Below are positions 57,309-64,000 of a stretch of 64,000 nt of DNA, one piece after another. The stretch is from Plasmopara viticola (lineage: Eukaryota; Oomycota; Peronosporomycetes; Peronosporales; Peronosporaceae): the NCBI GenBank assembly GCA_001695595.3, contig MBPM02000014.1, forward strand, positions 620,001-684,000. The letters are read 5' to 3'. The position numbers were made by a program, and so were the translations under genes. The notes under the pieces are model-generated. The model was not told the DNA's origin and searched no databases. It saw only the letters and a list, made by a program, of their open reading frames with translations. Each line of letters opens with the position of its first letter. Position 1 is the first letter of the stretch.

Positions 57309-57953
57309 TCATCTGCCTGGCAAGCTCGGTAGCCAGGAAATGACGGCGATGCTGGATCTAGTAGTCATAATAGTTGGGTCCATATACGCCGAAGTCACGC
57401 AGAGCAACTGCTTTTTGAACAAACCACAGGGCGTTTTCGTAGTGTTCGAGTTGGTCGTCACAAGCCGCACGTCGAATCGATTCGCCAGATTCACGAGGTT
57501 AAGTCGTTGTGTCTCCAGCATGACTGCACGTCTCTTAGCTTCGGGAGTCTTCATGGCCTTGGTGGTAATCGTGTCGGGAACAGATAGAGCACTGCTAGTC
57601 GGGTCGTCGAAGGCATGGCGTCGCCAGTTGTGAATGGCATTGGCCCACTTGGTCATACTCTTGGAGGAAACGGCGGCAAAGACGTAGGTCTTTTCGCCCT
57701 TGCCCGCCGCTACAAACGCCCCTGCTTGGTCATTGCGCGTCACCTCAAGCGTGTGCACGGCAAACCGATTCGGGCACGTGCCGGCGTTGTCTGTGTAAAT
57801 CATTTGCACCCGAATACGGTGCCGCGTGAGTCCAATGGACTCGTGCAACACACCTCCTGGCTGGTCGAAACAATGCAGCATGCCGTGCTCCAGCACGCAA
57901 TACTGCACTTTCGCACTACGCTCCTTGAAAAACAACAACAGATACCCTTCCAT
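57309..57953 (-). CDS. PH-domain protein
   Basis: A single-exon frame of 214 aa. It opens directly with a pleckstrin-homology domain: MEGYLLLFFKE (strand 1), QYCVLEHGMLHCFD (strands 2-3), a basic segment GLTRHRIRVQ, then FAVHTLEVTR and EKTYVFAAVSSKSMTKWANA, where the Trp of KWANAIHNW is the near-invariant Trp of the C-terminal helix. The second half (~125-214) has a helix rich in Arg/Lys (KTPEAKRRAVMLETQRLNLV) and no known domain. PH domains commonly bind phosphoinositides or partner proteins at membranes; the ligand here cannot be read from sequence. It is convergent with Rpt2, 214 bp apart. Confidence 0.82.
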   Translation of the reverse strand: MEGYLLLFFKERSAKVQYCVLEHGMLHCFDQPGGVLHESIGLTRHRIRVQMIYTDNAGTCPNRFAVHTLEVTRNDQAGAFVAAGKGEKTYVFAAVSSKSMTKWANAIHNWRRHAFDDPTSSALSVPDTITTKAMKTPEAKRRAVMLETQRLNLVNLANRFDVRLVTTNSNTTKTPCGLFKKQLLCVTSAYMDPTIMTTRSSIAVISWLPSLPGR

Positions 57954-59247
57954 TGATTATAGCGCCAAATGGACTTTTGGTGACAGGCTGCGATAGCAGG
58001 CAGTTTCTGCTGACAAAGCTTTCAACGCAGCGATCGGTCCGAATCCTTAGCCATACAGGTTATAACTACAAACGCCATATGTTTCATGTACAACACGAAG
58101 ACGGCGCACAAAAAGGCCTTAATGCAATTTTGGCCGCAGCGCCCATACCACATAGTTGTAGCCAATGCAAAAGTTCAGTTTTTATCTATCTAAACATCAC
58201 ACTAAAAGCTAATTACAGACTCAGGCAGAGACCACGCAATGCGCCCGCTTGTGCTATAATTGTTCAGATGACGCTATACCCCCCTTACAATTTCGGTCTC
58301 TAGGATCGCGTTAACTATCACCGTGGGCTGTTGGTTGAGACTCCACCTCTTCATAGTCTTCAATCTTGGTGGCGTGCTTAACGAGGCCGTTCCAAGATTT
58401 TTGCCGTTAAAAAATTTCTTGCTTTGATAAATGAGATCTTTGGCATGACCGGTGAATACGACAACAAGTCTAATACCTGTTGAGCGATTTTGAAATACTG
58501 TCGATTTAATAGGAGAGCGGTATGCACGCTTTCACCGTAGAAGAGGAAAAATTCCTACGTCATCTTCTCACCCAAACCAGCTCTTCGCAGGCAAGTTAAT
58601 TGACAACGTCGCCCAAGGCACAGCTACATCTTTTATTGTAGTGCGGCTTTTCGTGCAAAAGCAACAACTTTTGTCAATTTGGTCGATTGGCAAACTTTTT
58701 CACTTGCTGTCTGGTTATTGCTATTTGACCAAGTATAATCACGCGACAAAACACTTGTCTCTCATTTTTTAAATATATTTTTCCACAATGAGAAGAATGG
58801 AACGGGCAGCGTACCTTTCAATTGCGATATCGCTTATTAATAATTGGATATCAATAAAAACGTATTCGACAGTACATGATAGGCCGCTGGAAAAATATGT
58901 AAATTTGACCGAGTTGGGGGCAGCAACATGGCGGCCGATAATCCTGGCTCGTATGTAATACGCGCCTTACACGAAAAGCTTCATCATGATACCGCGTCTT
59001 TAGACTTCTTTATGACCCGCTGGGCGGTCAACTCACTAATCTCAAGGCTCTTTGATTATTAGCTGACCACGAAAGAGACTGTTTTTTTGGCGGACAAATT
59101 TACGTCCTCACCGACATCTGTCTCCCACCCAGCGCCATTTGAGAAGCATTTTTTAGGGCGCTCGTGTCGGTGTTAGTCTGGACATTTCAAAATGGTGACT
59201 TTAAAATGGGGGAGGTGAATTATTTCCAATATCTCTTTTTGAATCTT
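57954..59247. other. Intergenic, nothing recognised
   Basis: About 1.3 kb upstream of the PH-domain gene. A short frame near 58523 (MHAFTVEEEKFLRHLL) looks protein-like for ~25 codons, then stops. No repeats except the element that follows. Confidence 0.5.
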
Positions 59248-59568
59248 GGAAAAAGTTGGGGTGACGCCCTCCTTCCAAGCGCGGGGGCTAAATGCTCGCG
59301 CGCTTCGAGCAGGTGCTCTCGGGCATCTGCAGGTCTTTAACGAGTCTCACCCTCGACGCGACGGTCTCCAGCACCAAGGCGCCACCTGGGCTCTTACCAA
59401 GTCAGAGCTAAACAAATTAATGGAAGACCCTCACGACCTCGGTGCTGGCTGCACTGCCCGCCGAACGAGACCCGACGTATGCGGACACCACTCTATGCCG
59501 TGGACTAGCCATAGAGCCTAGCACGTGCATAACTTGGCAACGCGATAACGTAATACAATACAATACTA
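59248..59568 (+). mobile_element. Retroposed repeat, second long copy
   Basis: About 320 bp, highly similar to 46523-46853 from GGAAAAAGTTGGGGTGACG to the ACGCGATAACGTAATAC tail, which here continues as (AATAC)n instead of (CATTA)n. The internal frame is open here for 91 codons from 59246 to 59521 but matches no protein I know, and the other copy breaks it. No target duplication is obvious at this copy. It lies between the PH and PIG-T genes. Confidence 0.8.
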
Positions 59569-59960
59569 AAAGTCTTGTGATTAGGCTGCTTTGAGCACGC
59601 CCTAAAAATTGATGTTTCTGATGGTTACCATGAATATCTTTTGGATGTTTGCAAGGCTTTTAACTACGTCATGCAATGAATTTATCACAGCATCTACGCA
59701 ATTATTGTGCTACTGCGATGAAAGCATCACTAAGATGCTTGATTGAAATATTCCATTGTGACCGGGCCTGAAAGAATAAGAATTAGATTCTTGGAGCATT
59801 TCTTGTAAATTTCAAATATCTCTCGCTTTAAATCAAAGTCCGATTCGGCCGCAACGAAATAATAAAAGTACTTAGGTTTTTAAAACTCCTACTCAACGTG
59901 ATCGCCTTAAAACGTGACCACGTTTCAAGAATGAGTTATCGTATATTAATTTTAATTAAC
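59569..59960. other. Intergenic, 3' flank of PIG-T
   Basis: About 390 bp of AT-rich sequence. It presumably contains the PIG-T 3' UTR. Nothing else seen. Confidence 0.5.
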
Positions 59961-61541
59961 TCAATCGGTGGCATTACTCTTTCTCATCATTTGCTTTAGA
60001 CGAGGAGCTTTGCGCAGAAGTGTATTGAGCATCGAGCCAACGAAGAAGGCAACAACAGTCGACGTCATTGTTATGACGTTATATGGCATACTAAAGTCGG
60101 GTGTGGGTAGCGGCACAAGCAGAGGCTCTGTGTACAGTAGGCTAGTAAACGTAGACGCATCACAAGCCAGCGATCTGTCAAGATTCTTCTGAATGCTGAA
60201 AAGGGCTACACCTGGTGCAACATCGAATCCACGATTGGCATCGGGTGGATGTTCCGACAAGCGCAAAAACGTTTTTTCCATCTGAAGTGAGAATATCAAG
60301 GTCGTGTTCGCTGGAAGAAATGCCTCGATCCGCAATTGATTGGGACGCCCACGCAGCTCGGCTGGTACGAAATGAAACGATTGAATGAGGTTCTGCGCCC
60401 TCTCCCCGCTATCACTGACGGTTGCTTTGAAGGTGTGAAAGTAGAGACGAAGGTACCATGGAATGACGTCGAGATATGTCAAGAGCATGTCACACGACGG
60501 ATGGTTGTTCTGGAGCTGAATTGCGATGCCACCGCGCACCTGACCGTATCCAGTGATGAAGCGGTGTACCGACACAGTATCCTGTTGTTTTCTATAGCTG
60601 CTTGTAAAAGCAGCGTTCTTAAATGCTTCATTCCAGTCTTTAAACCATGGTTGGGAAAGAGGTACTGGATTCGCGCGAAGATCAGTAATTACCACTTCGG
60701 ACGACTCTGTGTTTTCTGTGTGTATTGTACTTGATTCAGCGAGTGGACATGCTGTAAGATTTGTACTGGTCAAATCATTTGCAAGAAACAGTGAGCCCAA
60801 ACTCCATCGCGCTATATTGTGCTTGCTTGGGCGTTGCACTGTTGTCAAATGTTGCCGGAGACTATAGGAGCCGTCGGTGGATCTTTTAGCATGCAACAAC
60901 ACCGAGAGATATTCCCCCGACACTGCATTGATAGGATCGATAAGACTCCCTAGTCCACTAAACGCTCGACACGGTAGCATTTTAAGCCAGGGTGTCAAAT
61001 TTTCCGTGCAGAGCTCCTCGCGAGCAAGCGATCCTTGCAGAAACACGAGCGAGGGGTCGACGGTGGATGTCGTGAAGGCGCTCAAAAAGGGCGGCTCTAG
61101 ACTGGTAACAACTGTGCTGTCCATCTGGTTAAGTGATGCTGAAAAGATTCCGCCTAACTCCGACGTAATGCCTCGCCAGCGCTGTTGGGCGTCCAAGCCG
61201 CCGCGTAGTGCCACTTGGAGCCGAGTACCGAAGGGTGCATGGGTAAATTCTGAGCCATTTAAGTTTTGTGCCACGCCATAACGCCAGTCCGCGTATCTAC
61301 CGACCGAGAAAGTCAAGTGTAGTGACTCAACGTCGTGTTTGTTGAGAATCTGTCGCAACACATTCGGAAAGATTGACTCGGCTTCTCGAGATGAGACTTC
61401 GTCCACAGAAAATACGAAGCGCCCAAGAACCTTGTTGAGAGCGGGGAGCGGACGAAGAAGTAGCTGCTCGGTATAATCGGCACGAGTCGCACAGAGGAAG
61501 ATGAGCAGGCATACGTGTAACTCAATGATGTTAAGCGGCAT
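59961..61541 (-). CDS. PIGT: GPI transamidase subunit PIG-T (Gpi16)
   Basis: A single-exon frame of 526 aa from an ATG at 61541. Residues 1-21 (LHVCLLIFLCATRADYTE region) are a signal peptide, the long middle is lumenal, and a membrane segment lies at ~489-508 (VITMTSTVVAFFVGSMLNTL) before a short basic tail. Family signatures: FHFVPAELRGRPNQLRIEAF, LPANTTLIFSLQMEKTFLRL, PPDANRGFDVAPGVA and the hallmark YTEPLLVPLPTPDFSMPYNV just before the membrane span. PIG-T sits in the ER transamidase complex with GPI8/PIG-K and helps transfer preformed GPI anchors to proteins. Lack of introns contrasts with its neighbours but is common in oomycetes. Confidence 0.95.
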   Translation of the reverse strand: MPLNIIELHVCLLIFLCATRADYTEQLLLRPLPALNKVLGRFVFSVDEVSSREAESIFPNVLRQILNKHDVESLHLTFSVGRYADWRYGVAQNLNGSEFTHAPFGTRLQVALRGGLDAQQRWRGITSELGGIFSASLNQMDSTVVTSLEPPFLSAFTTSTVDPSLVFLQGSLAREELCTENLTPWLKMLPCRAFSGLGSLIDPINAVSGEYLSVLLHAKRSTDGSYSLRQHLTTVQRPSKHNIARWSLGSLFLANDLTSTNLTACPLAESSTIHTENTESSEVVITDLRANPVPLSQPWFKDWNEAFKNAAFTSSYRKQQDTVSVHRFITGYGQVRGGIAIQLQNNHPSCDMLLTYLDVIPWYLRLYFHTFKATVSDSGERAQNLIQSFHFVPAELRGRPNQLRIEAFLPANTTLIFSLQMEKTFLRLSEHPPDANRGFDVAPGVALFSIQKNLDRSLACDASTFTSLLYTEPLLVPLPTPDFSMPYNVITMTSTVVAFFVGSMLNTLLRKAPRLKQMMRKSNATD

Positions 61542-61544
61542 TTT

Positions 61545-61558
61545 GAATGTAAATGAGA
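61545..61558 (-). promoter_or_regulatory. Initiator-like motif just upstream of PIG-T
   Basis: The minus strand reads TCTCATTTACATTC, ending 3 bases before the start codon. It resembles the oomycete initiator consensus (CTCATT followed by CA-T-rich), though the inner spacing is one base short. If used, the 5' UTR would be extremely short. Weak evidence. Confidence 0.25.
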
Positions 61559-61941
61559 CTTATCCGTACTTTTAAGTATCTAATTTGACAATATTTCGTG
61601 CTATTAAGACCAAACTGGTCGAAGTGAAAATGACATGTGAATGTAATATTTCTGTGATGTCTTACGGTCACACATCTATCCCGTGTGCATGTGCGTAGCG
61701 GCGATAGCCCTAGAGATTATTCCGTTAATTCTTTTGTCCCGACCTCAAGGCACCGTTCGAAAAAAATATTACTGCAAGCTTCTTTCTTGCAGGTACGCAC
61801 TTAAGTATATAAGCAAGGCTTTAAAGTGCACCATTCAATCCTCAAGTTTTTCAAATGTAAGCAAATGTTCACCGGAAGGTCAATAAAAATAAAATAGTGC
61901 AACTCCGATTTTTGCTGACTTTGGGGAAACAGATCAAGACA
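61559..61941. other. Intergenic upstream of PIG-T
   Basis: About 380 bp; nothing recognised besides the weak coding candidate that follows. Confidence 0.45.
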
Positions 61942-62107
61942 ATGAAAGAGCAAATGGAGGTCCATGCAGCGCAGCCTTATACGCAGAGCATGGAGCAAAA
62001 GTACGCTCTTAGTGACATCACAGAAACTATCGCAACTTAAAAAACGGAAAGAGCGAATTTCTCAAAATATGGAGGACGAAGACACCGCGCTTTCGGAGAT
62101 TGAGTAA
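61942..62107 (+). other. Possible small coiled-coil coding fragment, frame-broken
   Basis: The frame from 61942 reads MKEQMEVHAAQPYTQSMEQK and stops at 62040. The open frame extends upstream without ATG to about 61900 (LLTLGKQIK). A neighbouring frame then gives KLSQLKKRKERISQNMEDED and stops at 62107. Together they look like one helical, charged C-terminus split by an indel, since the gap is too short for an intron. Family unknown. It may be a degraded gene or a real gene with a sequence error. Confidence 0.3.
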
Positions 62108-62200
62108 CGCTAGTGCTTATAGGAGAATCAATGTTCTTAATATCGCGCGATCGTGGCGAGAATCAGGTTACAGTAGCTCAATCCGCAACCTTTATTAGCA

Positions 62201-62619
62201 ATGTCGTGGAAAAAAATTTCTGGATTCAAGCTTGTGGGCCTTGATGCGCCAAAAGCTTTCTTATTATGCGAAACTTCTTGTCCGGAGAAATTGGTGTCAG
62301 GTGTCGCTTGGTGGTGAAGGTGACACCTGACGTGGTTGCTTTTTACCACAGCGATGACCTTTCACATTATCTCGAAGGTGCTGCAATCTGTCTGTCTTTT
62401 GTGTTTCGTGAGCAGTGCTTTTTAATGATGTTGCAGCAATATGATGTGTCAAATGCGCTGCAGTTTATCTTTGCTTTATGTTCGTCAAGCATACGAGCTT
62501 CTTCATGCGATCTGAACTCGAACGTGTCTGTGCCGAGTTCACACAGCACCTTGCGCGAAAGAGGCGTGCAAAAAGTCGCGTGGCAGGCTTTAATGAACAA
62601 TTATGAAAGCATCATGTAG
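62201..62619 (+). other. Possible small gene, frame-broken, unknown
   Basis: An ATG at 62201 opens MSWKKISGFKLVGLDAPKAF then LLCETSCPEKLVSGVAWW and a stop at 62317. The overlapping frame gives VKVTPDVVAFYHSDDLSHYL, then a hydrophobic segment and a Ser-rich stretch to a stop at 62619. The two could be one protein of ~139 aa with a single-base break near 62300-62317. That point coincides with a 10-bp inverted repeat (62296-62305 / 62322-62331). No family recognised. Confidence 0.35.
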
Positions 62620-64000
62620 TTACCGATTAAGGGCATACCTAGACTCTTTGTCCGGGTTATTAGTAAAAACTAGTGCAATAAACACCCCTACAAGCTGCTA
62701 AGTACCACATCTATATTATCAGAATGAACTACTAGCCACTTTTCGCTATAATTTTTATGCAGGGATACGGCTTCTCCACCATGCTGATCTTTGACTTTCT
62801 TGAAAAAAGGCATCAATGAGCTCACATTTATCTTGTGGCAGGTACCATTGTCTATTCTGAGCATGGCTCAAGGTAAAACTTGTGCTTACCTTTCCTATCA
62901 AATAGGACTTGTGATGGTTGGTCACTAGACACCACACTTAAGCATTCGTACATTAAAAAAATAAACGGTCAACCATAAATCTTTAAGCCAAGGTCTGACT
63001 GTAAGGTCGGAACAAGTTATCTAGATCTAACCGGAAAATGTTATTACCACCAAAAGGGTTTTCCGTATCCGAATTTAGCTAAGCACTTGATCACCTGGAG
63101 GTCTTAAAGGCTAAATTATTCTGAGCCTTTGGCAGTTTTTTAAGTTGAAGCGCACCTACCATGACACAACGATCAGTTGGATTGTCAATATTTATTGTTG
63201 ATAAGTCTTGCTTGCAACATCGTGATCGCCAGCGATACCCATAGTACATTTTTGCACTAAATCTTTACTGTTTTTGAGCATAGGCGATATAACCTCTCAT
63301 ACAGGTTTATCACGCGCAGCAGGTGGAACTATGCCACTCATCAATCAAAATGTGTCATTCATTTTGCCGTGTGGATCTATGTCACTCGCTTGAAAAGTAT
63401 CGTTTTTGGTGCGTTGTTATCTACCGTTAGAGCTACGTGGTTCAGAGCCGATGCTTCCAGCAAAATTGAGGAAATACCTAAAAAGAATTTATACGACGTC
63501 ATCGCGTGTTGATTCGAAAGACATCAATAACTTAGGTATTACTCGTATTTGTTTTGCAAAAGAGTCGTTGTGGACAAGAAAGTATAATAACGATTTATAA
63601 AAACCTAGTGCGCGGAGCTGGGCCGTGATTGCCTTTGGTCTTGCCTTGTGGACGTATTGGTTATTTAGCCATTGCGCTTATAGTATTGTTTATGGCAAGA
63701 ATAAGAAACGACTTCATGCTGTCGAAACTCACACTCCACAGTTCGGACCATTTTTATGATAGGCAGATTTGTTATTCTCCCATTAATTACTTGCTTTAAA
63801 TTGGACTCAGTCTCTTGGTTTCATGGCAACAGTTAACTTTTCTTGATTGACTACAATTGCTTACTGATGCGCGGAGTCTATCGCCGCAACGAAGTACCGG
63901 AATAGCATAATGTAGGTCAAACCTTGAGCGCTTTTACGTACAATCTGCAATACACCTCTGCTGATTCCTTTTCTGAGAATGCTACATTTCTATAGTATGC
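62620..64000. other. Gene-poor end of window
   Basis: About 1.4 kb. It contains copy B of the unclassified repeat (listed) and a short plus frame at 63406-63600 with no recognised motif. Nothing else supported. Confidence 0.5.
62770..63190 (-). repeat. Decayed repeat, copy B of an unclassified family
   Basis: Minus-strand islands KCELIDAFFQES (near 62810) and NPTDRCVMVGA (near 63170) match copy A at 39640-40020 in order and orientation. The outer spacing is ~360 bp here versus ~280 bp in copy A. Stops interrupt the region between the islands. Confidence 0.55.

Noticed and set aside
1..64000. CRISPR arrays, operons, Shine-Dalgarno sites, riboswitches
   Set aside because: The window is eukaryotic with spliceosomal introns; none of these is expected and none was seen.

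Overview
Eukaryotic nuclear DNA, almost certainly from an oomycete. Recovered genes are short, with small GT-AG introns of about 50-115 nt. Families include SMI1/KNR4, TMEM138, an ERK-type MAP kinase, DPH1, a CCT-motif protein, a dsRNA-binding protein, a ZRANB2-type splicing factor, an oomycete-style bZIP, proteasome Rpt2, a PH protein and PIG-T. Low gene density, AT-rich spacers and decayed retroelements suggest a Peronosporales genome with an expanded repeat fraction (Phytophthora or a downy mildew). An intact TMEM138-family ciliary gene suggests a lineage that still makes flagellate zoospores. The species call is inference; nothing was searched.

Layout: (1) 0-2.4 kb, gene cluster: partial coiled-coil gene (-), SMI1/KNR4 (+), TMEM138 (+). 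(2) 2.4-12.4 kb, gene-poor: a 5'-truncated retroposed repeat with perfect 10-bp target-site duplications at 3.7 kb, and a 0.75-kb DNA transposon with ~80-bp terminal inverted repeats enclosing a broken FAR1/Mutator-type DNA-binding domain at 9.5-10.3 kb. (3) 12.4-15.9 kb: MAP kinase (+) and DPH1 (-), convergent. (4) 15.9-20.1 kb, empty. (5) 20.1-25.0 kb: CCT protein (-), a coiled-coil protein with an apparent one-base frameshift (+), dsRNA-binding protein (+). (6) 25.4-41.6 kb, transposon graveyard: Ty3/Gypsy integrase relic (+), a ~6.4-kb degraded LINE (+), a second Gypsy integrase relic (-), a 22-bp hairpin, unclassified repeats. (7) 41.7-45.6 kb, compact cluster: unknown conserved-looking gene, ZRANB2 homologue, bZIP. 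(8) 45.6-55.7 kb, desert with one 331-bp retroposed repeat. (9) 55.7-64 kb: Rpt2 (+), PH protein (-), another repeat copy, PIG-T (-), two weak small coding candidates, and more desert.

The cellular genes are a housekeeping and regulatory mix with no operon-like logic: protein degradation (Rpt2), translation-factor modification (DPH1), GPI anchoring in the ER (PIG-T), splicing (ZRANB2), signalling and transcription (MAPK, bZIP, CCT). I found no CRISPR array, rRNA, convincing tRNA, or recognisable secreted effector. I saw no clearly new multi-gene system. The most unusual signals are the mini-transposon carrying only a DNA-binding domain, the dispersed retroposed repeat family, and a bZIP whose invariant DNA-contacting Asn is Ile. 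Most multi-exon models were built by hand from splice signals, phase and family similarity, so exon edges need transcript support.
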